50,131 nt of DNA, taken from NCBI GenBank assembly GCA_017857825.1, contig JAFMCK010000002.1:1-50131 (forward strand), in the 5' to 3' direction. The stretch is from Rhodospirillales bacterium. GTDB lineage: Bacteria; Pseudomonadota; Alphaproteobacteria; Rhodospirillales; Casp-alpha2. The position numbers and the translations under genes were made by a program. Numbering within the stretch: position 1 is the stretch's first letter; each line of letters begins with the position of its first letter. Below the pieces are notes generated by a model. The model was not told the origin of the DNA, ran no database searches, and saw only the letters and a list, made by a program, of their open reading frames with translations. Positions 19,262 through 28,724 of the stretch are shown here, one piece after another.

Positions 19262-21181
19262 TTACGAGGATTGCGGATGCTTTTGCGGCGTTTCGGGCTG
19301 GGGTGCGAATTCCGGGATGATATTGTGCAGTTGTTGACGGGCCCCTGCATTGTCGCCTGTGTTGGCCGCTTCAAGAAGTGGCGTGATCGCATCGACCAGT
19401 GTGTCGTGGACAATCACTCTGGGGGTCGCGAGCAAAAGCCCCTGATGTTCGGTTGTAACCGTTGGCTCGCCGCCATGAAATATTTCTTCGAACATTTTTT
19501 CACCGGGGCGGATCCCGGTGAAGGTGATCTTGATATCCTTATCCGGCTCCAGGCCGGCCAAGCGGATCATTTGCCGCGCAAGATCAACGATCTTTACCGG
19601 CTCGCCCATGTCCAAAACAAAAATACGTCCGCCGGTCGGCTGTTCGGTAACGCCTGTGGCGGACGCTTGCAGTACCAATTCAACCGCTTCGCGGATCGTC
19701 ATGAAATATCGGGTCATGTCCGGGTGCGTGACGGTCAGCGGACCACCTTTTGCGAGCTGGTGCTGGAACAGTGGCACAACAGATCCGGTTGATCCCAAAA
19801 CGTTACCAAACCGCACGGTAACATAACGGCAGCCGTCGGTGCTTTGCAGATCGAGGGATTGGCAATACATCTCCGCAGCACGCTTGGTCGCCCCCATCAC
19901 GCTGGTCGGATTGATGGCCTTGTCTGTGGAAATCAACACCATCGCCAACACACCGCTTTGTCGGCAGGCATCGGCCACGTTCATGGTGCCGCCGACGTTG
20001 GTGCGGACACCTTCGGATGGATTATCCTCGACCAGCGGGACATGTTTGAGAGCCGCCGCATGGAACACCAGCTCCGGCTCATGATCGGCAAATACTTTGT
20101 CAATACGGGCCCGGTCGCGCACATCGGCGATCACGGCATGGCGTTTAAGAGCCGGAAAATCCTCTGCGATCTCGCGGTCAATGGTATAGAGCGCGAACTC
20201 ACTATTTTCGATCAGACAGACGCTGTGTGGGGCGAGCGCTGCAATCTGGCGCACCAATTCTGCACCGATGCTGCCACCGGCGCCTGTGATGACAACACGG
20301 CGCCCACCGATCAAGGCTTTTAGGGCACCGAGCATCAGCGGCGTTTGTGGACGGCCCAATAGATCTTCGATGGCAACCGGCTTAACGGTTGTGTGCTCAC
20401 CGTCGGCGGCGTGAAAGTCGGTCAGCTTTGGGATCCGCGCCAGGGTCATGCCGAGTGCAGCCGCGCGGTCCAGCAGATCGCGCACAGGCGCCCCTTTGAG
20501 TTCATCCTTCGTCAAAATAAGCCGCTGCGGCTGGATGCCATTGCGGCGAAGCCGTTCAATCACGGTTTCCAAGTTTGCGACGCTGCCGATCACATCGACG
20601 CCGCGAATGGTTCGGCCTACGCGGTCCGGCTGATCCGATAAAATACCAACCACGTGATACATCGCATTACCGCTTTGTCGTAGGCTGCGCAAAAATTGAT
20701 CCGCACCGTCACTCGCCCCGATCAGCAAGACCGGTACGCGATTGCCACGAATGCCTGATGTCGACAGATTGAGCCGACGATCTTTCCAAAACCGATAGAT
20801 AAAGCGGGGTCCGCCCAGCATGGCCATCAACACGAACCAATTGATGAATGGCACCGAGCGCGGCACCATATCCATTCTGGACCATGCAAACATGACCACC
20901 AAAAAAACCAGGATGGTAATTGAGACCGCGCGCGTGATCGCAACTAAATCATCGATAGATGCATAGCGCCAAACCCCGCGATAAAGGCCGGAAATCCAAA
21001 GTACGATGGCTGCGATCAGCGCCAGTATAAGCGCGCCCTCCATCAACGTATCGGTGTCGATAAAATAGTCTGTGGCACCGACGCGCAAATAGATGGCAAT
21101 CAAATACGACAGGCCGGCCATGATGATATCGTGACCGAATGCGATCAGCCCTCGCCCGGATATGCGATGAAACACGGTCAC
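19262..21181 (-). CDS. Membrane-bound nucleotide-sugar 4,6-dehydratase/epimerase (WbpM/PglF/CapD family)
   Basis: 639 aa; N-terminal TM helices, two Rossmann regions; RRVVITGAGGSIGAELVRQIA, VFHAAALKHVPLVEDNPSEGVRTNVGGTMNVADAC, STDKAINPTSVMGATKRAAEMYCQ (S-M-K type family). Confidence 0.93.
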   Translation of the reverse strand: MTVFHRISGRGLIAFGHDIIMAGLSYLIAIYLRVGATDYFIDTDTLMEGALILALIAAIVLWISGLYRGVWRYASIDDLVAITRAVSITILVFLVVMFAWSRMDMVPRSVPFINWFVLMAMLGGPRFIYRFWKDRRLNLSTSGIRGNRVPVLLIGASDGADQFLRSLRQSGNAMYHVVGILSDQPDRVGRTIRGVDVIGSVANLETVIERLRRNGIQPQRLILTKDELKGAPVRDLLDRAAALGMTLARIPKLTDFHAADGEHTTVKPVAIEDLLGRPQTPLMLGALKALIGGRRVVITGAGGSIGAELVRQIAALAPHSVCLIENSEFALYTIDREIAEDFPALKRHAVIADVRDRARIDKVFADHEPELVFHAAALKHVPLVEDNPSEGVRTNVGGTMNVADACRQSGVLAMVLISTDKAINPTSVMGATKRAAEMYCQSLDLQSTDGCRYVTVRFGNVLGSTGSVVPLFQHQLAKGGPLTVTHPDMTRYFMTIREAVELVLQASATGVTEQPTGGRIFVLDMGEPVKIVDLARQMIRLAGLEPDKDIKITFTGIRPGEKMFEEIFHGGEPTVTTEHQGLLLATPRVIVHDTLVDAITPLLEAANTGDNAGARQQLHNIIPEFAPQPETPQKHPQSS

Positions 21182-21187
21182 GCTGTG

Positions 21188-22153
21188 TTAGTCCCCGTCC
21201 CCAATATGCTTGCGATATGCCGCTGCCAATGCGGCCAAGCCTTGGTCCATGTTATAGGCCGGTTGCCAGCCCGCGTCACGGCGGAACGGGCTGGACTCGA
21301 CCTCAAGAGATTCCGTTAAACGCTCAATCATACCTGATTTACCGCTCAATCTGCCGAGGACGCGCAACATCCAGACCGGCACATAAAACAGCCTGGCCGG
21401 TTTTGCAAATGCGGCGCCGACGCGGCGGAAAAATACCGGTGTGGAAACCGCGTCATCATCGCTCAAAAAATAAGGGGTATCGGCTAATTTTTCAGTGTTG
21501 ATGGCAGCGACCACGGCGCTTGCCAGGTTGCCGACATAAATCATATCGCGACGGTTATCGATCGCGGATAGCGGTAGCGGTATGCCTTTGCTGAGCGCAC
21601 GGATCACGGTGCCTAGGTTGCCCACCGCAGGCCAGCCATACACAAATGTCGGCCGCAAGATGGCAAGCGCAACGTTTTGAGCGTGCGCGATCTTATGCAA
21701 GGCCTGTTCGGCGGCAAGTTTTGATCGGCCATAGGCATCTTCAGGTGCGGGGGCTGAGGGTGCGCTCAACGGCGTATCGCGGGAACGCTCGCCCACTGCC
21801 TTGACCGAGCTCATGAAGATGAACCGCGGAACACCCGCGCTGGCGCTGGCTTGGATCAGGGCTATGCTGCCACCAACGTTGGTGTCCATAAACGCCGCCT
21901 CGGCTCCGCCCTGCATGATGTGTACGCGGGCTGCGAGATGAACAACCACATCAAGGCCGTCCAGATCTTCGGCCAATGCAACGGTATCCGTATCGGCGCT
22001 CAGGCTTGGCATAATACGAACGTCATCAACGCCAGGTAGATCACTTTCGGGGGCGCGACGCACCAGTGCGCGAACGCTGTGACCCGCATCGTGCAGCGCT
22101 TGGGTGACATGCTGCCCGACGAAGCCGGCGGCGCCAGTGACGCCGACCTTCAT
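21188..22153 (-). CDS. NAD-dependent epimerase/dehydratase, WbpV-like (UDP-4-keto-6-deoxy sugar reductase candidate)
   Basis: 321 aa; MKVGVTGAAGFVGQHVTQALHDAGHSVRALVR; VVHLAARVHIMQ; FIFMSSVKAVGERS; YGRSKLAAEQAL. Confidence 0.85.
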   Translation of the reverse strand: MKVGVTGAAGFVGQHVTQALHDAGHSVRALVRRAPESDLPGVDDVRIMPSLSADTDTVALAEDLDGLDVVVHLAARVHIMQGGAEAAFMDTNVGGSIALIQASASAGVPRFIFMSSVKAVGERSRDTPLSAPSAPAPEDAYGRSKLAAEQALHKIAHAQNVALAILRPTFVYGWPAVGNLGTVIRALSKGIPLPLSAIDNRRDMIYVGNLASAVVAAINTEKLADTPYFLSDDDAVSTPVFFRRVGAAFAKPARLFYVPVWMLRVLGRLSGKSGMIERLTESLEVESSPFRRDAGWQPAYNMDQGLAALAAAYRKHIGDGD

Positions 22154-23385
22154 GATGTGCCGCCTTTGCTGACGACATCGCTCAGCACATCAATCATTTT
22201 TTGGGCCTGGGCCTCGCGGCTGTAGGTAGGGGCGGCGGCGAGGCTATTGGCGGCAAAGCGGCGTCGTGCATCTGGTTCCGTTGCCAGTTTCAAGACGCTG
22301 GCGGCGAGTGCGCTCGCGTCTTCGGCCGCAATAACCGGCCCGGCATCGGCTGTTTTGACGATCTCGCTACCCTCGCCCGACGGCCCTGCGAACAACACTG
22401 GCAAGCCCATCCCCATCGCTTCGAATATTTTCGATGGAATCACGCCCGCAAATACGGGGGAATCTTTAAGATGTACAAGGGCGACGTCGCACTGTGACCA
22501 CACCGCCGGCATCCGTGCTTTTGGCTGTGATTTTAGAAACATAACATTGTCGAGGGTCGCGGCTTTTGCCCGTGCCATCAGGGCGTCCCGTTCGGCGCCG
22601 GCCCCTGCGAATAGGAATTTGATATGCTTGTGTTCGCGGAGTTTGGCGGCGGCGTCCAGAATGTTGCCGAGCGCATGCGCCATCCCGTGGGTGCCGATGT
22701 AGCCGATAACGATATCGCCTTTCTTGATGCCGAGCTCATTCGCCAATGCCGGATCGCGGTCGCATGGCGCATAGCGCCACAGATCGACACCGTTGATGAC
22801 GACGGCAATTTTGTCGGCGGGAATGTTGCGGGCGACCAAATTATCTTTAAACGCCTGGGTTAGCGCGACCACCGCATCGGCGTCGCGGTACATGCGGAGC
22901 TCCAAGCGTTCGATCAGGCGCAGCAAAAAGTTTGCCCGCATCGCGCCGACGGCAGCAATCGACGCCGGCCATAGATCGCCGAGCTCAAACACATAGCGGC
23001 ATTTTACGCTGGCGGCATAACGCCAAGCGGCGACGGCGGCAAAAAACTGCGGTGAAGTAGAAACCACAACATCCGGCGCCGGCTCCCGCTTTGCCGCGAG
23101 ATAAGCGGTGACCATATAGCTCAGGAAATCGAGCACGCGTTTGATCACGGCCCGGTTCGGCGCGATGTACGTGCGTACCCGGACGATCCGCATCCCGTCC
23201 ATCATCTCGGTCGAATATGTATTTTCATAGCCGTCAAAGACGCGACCTTGGGGAAAGTTCGGCTGGCAGGTGATCACGGTGACGTCGTGGCCCCACTTCA
23301 CCCAATATAGCGCGCGCTCATAAACGCGAGTTGCCGCGGCATTGGTTTCGGGTGGAAAGTTTTCGGTGAAGAAAAGGATTTTCAT
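22150..23385 (-). CDS. Glycosyltransferase family 4 (WbuB-like)
   Basis: 411 aa; MKILFFTENFPPETNAAATRVYERALYWVKWGHDVTVITCQPNFPQGRVFDGYEN; ATGA-type overlap with both neighbours. Confidence 0.9.
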   Translation of the reverse strand: MKILFFTENFPPETNAAATRVYERALYWVKWGHDVTVITCQPNFPQGRVFDGYENTYSTEMMDGMRIVRVRTYIAPNRAVIKRVLDFLSYMVTAYLAAKREPAPDVVVSTSPQFFAAVAAWRYAASVKCRYVFELGDLWPASIAAVGAMRANFLLRLIERLELRMYRDADAVVALTQAFKDNLVARNIPADKIAVVINGVDLWRYAPCDRDPALANELGIKKGDIVIGYIGTHGMAHALGNILDAAAKLREHKHIKFLFAGAGAERDALMARAKAATLDNVMFLKSQPKARMPAVWSQCDVALVHLKDSPVFAGVIPSKIFEAMGMGLPVLFAGPSGEGSEIVKTADAGPVIAAEDASALAASVLKLATEPDARRRFAANSLAAAPTYSREAQAQKMIDVLSDVVSKGGTS

Positions 23386-24392
23386 GCGCTACCATTCGCA
23401 GCATGGCTGCGCACCCGGCTAAAATGCCACAGCAGTCCGCCGATCAAGATCACGGCCCCAGCCGCAGCCGGCAACGGATTGCCAAGCGCGGCAAACACAG
23501 CGAAGCCGATCAAACCCATGTTTGCATAAAGCACACGGGTTGCGATTTGATCATGCGAAAGACCTTGCTGATGCGCGCGCTGATAAAAATGACTTTTATG
23601 CGCCTCCCAGACTTTTTCACCCCGCAGCAGACGACGACACAATGTGATGGTGGCATCGGCAATGTAATAGCCGGGTAGGATCAGGGCCGCCGGCCAATGC
23701 CCTGTGCGCGCCAGCTCAAACAGCAGCCAGCCGAGCGCAAAGCCCAATGGCACCGAGCCGACATCGCCCAGGAAGATGCGCGCTGGATGCCAATTCCACC
23801 CCAAAAACCCAAGCGCCACCGCCCCGATGATCAAGGCGGGTCCAAACAAGTCGAGTGGGACTTGGCCGATCATGCACAGTACGGCGACACCCCCGGCGAT
23901 GCTGATCGCCTCGACCCCCGAAATGCCGTCGATGCCATCCATAAAATTGAACAGGTTGATAAACCATAGCCATGCCAATGCGCCGATGGCGATTGCGAGC
24001 GACCCCGGTAAAAACGGGATGGCATTCGTCACTAAGCCGGGCTCGATGTAGATGATCCATGCGACGACGACGACCTGTGCGCCAAGCCGCACTCGGGCCG
24101 AGAGGTTTTTGACGTCGTCGCGCCATGACACGCTTCCCAGCACCAGAACGGCAACGATCATATACAGGGTGCTTGTGGGTGCGGCGCCCCGAAAAACCAG
24201 CCATGCACCGGCCAGCACCAGTCCGACAACAACGGCGATGCCGCCGCCTCTTGGGGTCGGCGTTGCATGTGAGCTTCGCTCGTTGGGCTGGTCCAGCACG
24301 CCTTTGGTCAGTAGCCGGCTGCGCACATAAGGCGTGCCGATGCCGGCGCACAGCAAAGCTATCGCGGCGCCGATCCAGGCATCCATCGTCAT
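23382..24392 (-). CDS. Initiating polyprenyl-phosphate sugar-1-phosphate transferase (WecA/WbpL/MraY family)
   Basis: ORF 23382..24449, likely start 24392 (MTMDAWIGAAIALLC...); PNERSSHATPTPRGGGIAVV, LWFINLFNFMDGIDGISGVEAI, RIFLGDVGSVPLGFALG. Confidence 0.92.
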   Translation of the reverse strand: MTMDAWIGAAIALLCAGIGTPYVRSRLLTKGVLDQPNERSSHATPTPRGGGIAVVVGLVLAGAWLVFRGAAPTSTLYMIVAVLVLGSVSWRDDVKNLSARVRLGAQVVVVAWIIYIEPGLVTNAIPFLPGSLAIAIGALAWLWFINLFNFMDGIDGISGVEAISIAGGVAVLCMIGQVPLDLFGPALIIGAVALGFLGWNWHPARIFLGDVGSVPLGFALGWLLFELARTGHWPAALILPGYYIADATITLCRRLLRGEKVWEAHKSHFYQRAHQQGLSHDQIATRVLYANMGLIGFAVFAALGNPLPAAAGAVILIGGLLWHFSRVRSHAANGSA

Positions 24393-24467
24393 GGTGTTGT
24401 CTCGGGTATGGTGATCGGCACGGATCGGTTGGTTGGCCGCATCGCCCAAAAGCCCCCTAGATATAAA

Positions 24468-25175
24468 TCAGCGGAACAAATTGTAGCGGATGATGCAATA
24501 AATTGCCCGCACCCCATCGCGCCAGCCGATCTTTTTGCCTTCCGCATAAGTGCGGCCTTGATAGCTGATGCCGACCTCATAGATGCGGGGCAGCGGTTCC
24601 ATGTGCGCGATTTTTGCGGTGATTTCAGGCTCGAACCCGAAACGGTTCTCTTCGATCTGGATTTTCTTCACAATCTCACCTCGGAAAACCTTATAACAGG
24701 TTTCCATATCGGTGAGGTTGAGGTCGGTAAACATGTTCGACAACAACGTCAGAAACTTGTTGCCGACACTATGCCAGAAATACAAAACCCGTGTGCTGCT
24801 GCCACCTTTGAAGCGCGAGCCGTACACAACGTCGGCATTTTGCTCCAAGATCGGCTTCAAGAGTCGGGTATATTCCGACGGGTCGTATTCCAGATCGGCG
24901 TCTTGAATAAGCACGATATCGCCGCTGGCCTCGGCAAAGCCGGTGCGCAGTGCTGCCCCTTTGCCTTGGTTGACGTGGTGGCGGCAAAGCTTGATGTCGT
25001 CATGTTTGGCGGTCAGCGCCTCTATTGCCGCCAACGTGCCGTCGGTCGAGTAATCATCAACGATCACCAACTCGCACTTAAGGCCCATTGTGTCTGCATC
25101 GCGCACACGCGCGACGACGGTGGCGATGGTCGCCTCTTCGTTAAAGCAGGGGATGACGACACTGAGCGTATTCAT
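24468..25175 (-). CDS. Glycosyltransferase family 2 (DPM1/dolichol-phosphate-mannose-synthase-like)
   Basis: 235 aa; LSVVIPCFNEEATIATVV; VIVDDYSTDGT; GKGAALRTGFAEASGDIVLIQDADLEYDPSEY. Confidence 0.93.
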   Translation of the reverse strand: MNTLSVVIPCFNEEATIATVVARVRDADTMGLKCELVIVDDYSTDGTLAAIEALTAKHDDIKLCRHHVNQGKGAALRTGFAEASGDIVLIQDADLEYDPSEYTRLLKPILEQNADVVYGSRFKGGSSTRVLYFWHSVGNKFLTLLSNMFTDLNLTDMETCYKVFRGEIVKKIQIEENRFGFEPEITAKIAHMEPLPRIYEVGISYQGRTYAEGKKIGWRDGVRAIYCIIRYNLFR

Positions 25176-25615
25176 AGGCGTGGGCTCACTTTGCCGGGCA
25201 AACGAGGTTATGGATATAGCGTGGCCTTGGGTATATCGCGCCCTGAGCTAAGTTTAAAGTGCTTCACGCCCCTCGGCGACCGCAAGAATGCGCAACATCT
25301 CGGCGCTAAACGGTTTTTCAAAGTCGACCAGCGGCGTTTTTGGCTAGTGCACGTTTATTTCTTCTGTGATGGGCCTGATTTTTTACTCACTCGTGGCGGC
25401 TAATCTCAATGCGTTGATGACCGATATCTTTAGGCGACTAGTGTGGGTTAGGAGAAGATTTTGCGGCTAGTTTTAAAGGGGTTTTTACAAGATAACGTGT
25501 GGGTTTAATCAAAACACCTGAGTTGTAATTTGGCTATCGACCGAGGTCAATTCATTATAGAGGTTCTGCATCTCAGGCGATGCATCATGATTTCGTTTTA
25601 AGAAGTTTTTGGCGC

Positions 25616-27109
25616 TTATAGTGCGGCGCGCTTTCGATCTCCCGTCTCAATCGCTTGGCCTAGCAGATGGCCGAGGGATGGACGTGGCTTGAATACGCAC
25701 AAAATTTGAAATGACATCAGGCCGGGAAGCACTTTAAGCAGTACGCTGTTAATTTTATTCATGGCGCTGTTGAACTTGTTGCGTCCGAACGCCAATTGAA
25801 ACGGCACCGGAATGCCGGACTTCTCCAAAAGGTCAAATCCGCGTTCTTCAAATAAATTGCAAATGGTTGAGAACGTAAACAAGCGCTTATGATCCATATC
25901 CAAGATGCCTCGCCGACCATAATTGAATGCGCCGAACATCAATACTATTCGCACGACAATGAACGCAATGTTGCCCGTGGTGACAATGAGTTTTGCTTGT
26001 GGCTTGTTGCCTAACTTTTCATACAGACGGTCAACGAACGCTTCGGGATCAGCAAGATGTTCAATGACATCGAGCAGTAAAATATAATCGAACGGCGCGA
26101 TATCAACCGGCAGCTCATCACGATCTAAATCGCAAACATAGTACTCTTCGAAGGCGGCGCGATTTTCTGTCGGCACTGAGTCAATGCCGGTCACGGTGCA
26201 GCCGCGTGCCTTTAATTCTGCGGCAATGATTCCAGACGAGCACCCGAGATCGAGGACTTTCGCGCCGTATGAAATTTCTCGAATTGCCAATGAATGAGAA
26301 CTGTCGAAATCAATCTTAGATGTATAGCGTTTCTCGCCTTTCATCTCGCTGAAATCAAACTTCCGCTGATATAAAAGGCCGAGACGTTGCAGCGGGGCCA
26401 AGCTGGTTACTTTGAAAACATCTTTCGCGTATTTTAAGCCGTCGACGTTACAAATCTCGTCGCCGTAATAGGTCGGAATGGCGATTTCTTCTATTTTTAA
26501 ACCCGCGAAAACCAGCTGGATGATGATTTCGGTGTCAAAGTGAAAGTCATTGGTGTTTAGATCAAACGGGAGCTTCTTTAAGGCGTCGACCGCATACAAA
26601 CGATAACCCGAATGAAATTCGCTCAGGTTGGTCCCAAGCGCACGATTCTGAAATGTCGTTAAGATCTTGTTGCCGACGTATTTGTATAGCGGCATGCCCC
26701 CCTTTAGCGCATCGAGTCGGTTTATCATCCGTGACCCGAAAACAGCATCCGCCTTTTCCTGCAGCAACGGTTGTAGCAATTCGGGCAATCGTTCGGGCGC
26801 ATATTGGCCGTCGCCGTGAATCAGCGCCACAATGTCGAAATTATTTTCAATCGCGTATTGGAAGCCGACCTTTTGGTTGCCGCCGTACCCTAAATTATCC
26901 GGATTATACAGGACCGTCAGTTTAAACGGCGTTTCCGTGATATCGCGGTATTCTTCGGCTTTTTGGAACGTCGAATCGGTCGAGGCATCGTCAATGATCA
27001 GCACTTCCGTATCGTGTGCGAACACACTTTGCGGAATCCGGCTTAAAACCGACTGGATCGATTTTTCATGATGATAGGCGACGATAAATATGAGAATGCG
27101 CTTCTTCAT
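25616..27109 (-). CDS. Fusion protein: GT2 glycosyltransferase + class I SAM methyltransferase
   Basis: 497 aa; N-term ILIFIVAYHHEKSIQSVLSRIP..VLIIDDASTDSTF..LIHGDGQYAPERLPELLQPL; C-term AKVLDLGCSSGIIAAELKARGCTVTGIDSVP...YILLLDVIEHLADPEAFVDRL. Confidence 0.88.
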   Translation of the reverse strand: MKKRILIFIVAYHHEKSIQSVLSRIPQSVFAHDTEVLIIDDASTDSTFQKAEEYRDITETPFKLTVLYNPDNLGYGGNQKVGFQYAIENNFDIVALIHGDGQYAPERLPELLQPLLQEKADAVFGSRMINRLDALKGGMPLYKYVGNKILTTFQNRALGTNLSEFHSGYRLYAVDALKKLPFDLNTNDFHFDTEIIIQLVFAGLKIEEIAIPTYYGDEICNVDGLKYAKDVFKVTSLAPLQRLGLLYQRKFDFSEMKGEKRYTSKIDFDSSHSLAIREISYGAKVLDLGCSSGIIAAELKARGCTVTGIDSVPTENRAAFEEYYVCDLDRDELPVDIAPFDYILLLDVIEHLADPEAFVDRLYEKLGNKPQAKLIVTTGNIAFIVVRIVLMFGAFNYGRRGILDMDHKRLFTFSTICNLFEERGFDLLEKSGIPVPFQLAFGRNKFNSAMNKINSVLLKVLPGLMSFQILCVFKPRPSLGHLLGQAIETGDRKRAAL

Positions 27110-27157
27110 GTTGTCAGACTTTCTTCGTGCATCGCCGTGTGAACGATCAGTGGCGTA

Positions 27158-28054
27158 TTATTCTGCGGTTGGACGGTGTGCAATCAACGAGACGGTGTTG
27201 TCCAATGCACATGACCATTCTGGCATCTTAACATTAAATTTCGCCTCAAACTTCTCGTTCGATAGGGCCGAATACTTGGGCCGCCGCGCCGCCAGAGGAT
27301 ATGCTTCACTTGATATCGGGTGCAAAGTCACATTTCCTCCGCATATCAAGTCATGTGTTTTTGCACTTTTAAGGCATGCAGATGCAAACCCAAACCATGT
27401 TGTCTGGCCTTTGCAGGTTAAATGATAAATTCCGGCGTCGTGGGGTTGAGGCCTCGTGTGTTGCAGAATATCGCTCAAGATGTGTGCCATGGCTTCCGTC
27501 GATGTCGGCGTGCCGACCTGATCATCGACGACGTTGATTTTAGTGCGTTCGTTGAACAACCGTAGCATGGTCAAAAGAAAATTCCGACCACTCGCTCCAT
27601 AAAGCCAGCTTACCCGAAATATCCAGGCGGTTGCGCCACTGTCGAGAAGCTTCTTCTCGCCCAATAATTTACTGTGTCCGTATATGTTCAACGGTCCCGG
27701 TGTCGCCGTTTCACTGTATGGTGTATCAGCCGTGCCATCGAAAATGTAATCCGTCGAAAAGTGTACAACGCTCGCGTTGATCGCTACCGCTGCTTTGCCA
27801 ATGGTTTCAAGGCTTTCGCCATTGATTGCGAACGCGGCGTGTATGTCAGTTTCAGCTTTGTCGACAGCGGTATACGCGGCGGCGTTGATGATTAGTTCGG
27901 GCCGTGTTTGGGTAATAAAATTGTGAACATTTTGGGGATTTTCCAAGTTTAGCGTTGTTGAGCTTGGTGCAACAACGTTTGCCCAGTTAGAAAACGTGGC
28001 TTGCAGAGCGGTGCCGAGTTGACCGCTACCGCCGAGCAGTAAAATGTGCATCAC
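27158..28054 (-). CDS. rfbD: dTDP-4-dehydrorhamnose reductase
   Basis: 298 aa; HILLLGGSGQLGTALQ; ELIINAAAYTAVDKAETD; STDYIFDGTADTPYSETATPGPLNIYGHSKLLGEK. Confidence 0.95.
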   Translation of the reverse strand: MMHILLLGGSGQLGTALQATFSNWANVVAPSSTTLNLENPQNVHNFITQTRPELIINAAAYTAVDKAETDIHAAFAINGESLETIGKAAVAINASVVHFSTDYIFDGTADTPYSETATPGPLNIYGHSKLLGEKKLLDSGATAWIFRVSWLYGASGRNFLLTMLRLFNERTKINVVDDQVGTPTSTEAMAHILSDILQHTRPQPHDAGIYHLTCKGQTTWFGFASACLKSAKTHDLICGGNVTLHPISSEAYPLAARRPKYSALSNEKFEAKFNVKMPEWSCALDNTVSLIAHRPTAE

Positions 28055-28608
28055 GATACGCCCTGAAAGACCGGCAGATGCGTGCTTTGGGATAATGTTG
28101 GTGCTTCGTTATCTTTTTTAGAGCACGTTACGTCTGCAATCGGCCATGCGATGCCGATATCCGGGTCACTCCATCTCACTGTATGTTCACAGTCGGATTG
28201 CCAGAAATCAGTGACTTTATAAACGATATCGGTGTCATCGTGGAGCGCCTGGAAGCCATGTGCAAAACCAGGCGGCACCCATATTTGATGGCGATTTTCC
28301 GCACTCAATTCGACCCCGATCCACTTGCCGAACGACGGTGACCCTTTTCGGATATCGACGACAACGTCAAACACGGCGCCACGAATAGCACGAATCAATT
28401 TGCCTTGTGCGTGGGGCTCTTGAAAGTGCAGACCACGTACGGTGCCGCGCTTGGAGCGTGAGAAATTATCTTGGACGAAAGCAAAATCGATGCCGATTTT
28501 GGCAAAGCGTTTGGCGTTATATCCCTCAAAAAAATAGCCTCTATCGTCGTCAAACTTCTGGGCGACGACAATGAATACCTCATCAAGTGCGGTATTAATT
28601 TTTTTCAA
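28051..28608 (-). CDS. rfbC: dTDP-4-dehydrorhamnose 3,5-epimerase
   Basis: 185 aa; DDRGYFFEGYNAKRFAKIGIDFAFVQDNFSRSKRGTVRGLHFQEPHAQGKLIRAIRGAVFDVVVDIRKGSPSFGKWIGVELS. Confidence 0.96.
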   Translation of the reverse strand: MKKINTALDEVFIVVAQKFDDDRGYFFEGYNAKRFAKIGIDFAFVQDNFSRSKRGTVRGLHFQEPHAQGKLIRAIRGAVFDVVVDIRKGSPSFGKWIGVELSAENRHQIWVPPGFAHGFQALHDDTDIVYKVTDFWQSDCEHTVRWSDPDIGIAWPIADVTCSKKDNEAPTLSQSTHLPVFQGVS

Positions 28609-28724
28609 TATTTCGGATTACCATAAGGGGTTATTTGGGAATACAGGGTATAGTTCTTTTACACCAATGCGCTCTGCTGTATCCAGTTTTTACTGCCCTG
28701 TTGATTGACGTATGGAGAAATAAG

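Noticed and set aside
24408-25403. 331-aa plus-strand ORF
   Set aside because: Antisense to the convincing GT2 gene 24468..25175; no protein-family motifs.
25176-25615. JUMPstart/ops (RfaH) element upstream of glycan genes
   Set aside because: No GGCGGTAGCGT-like ops core found in this gap by eye.
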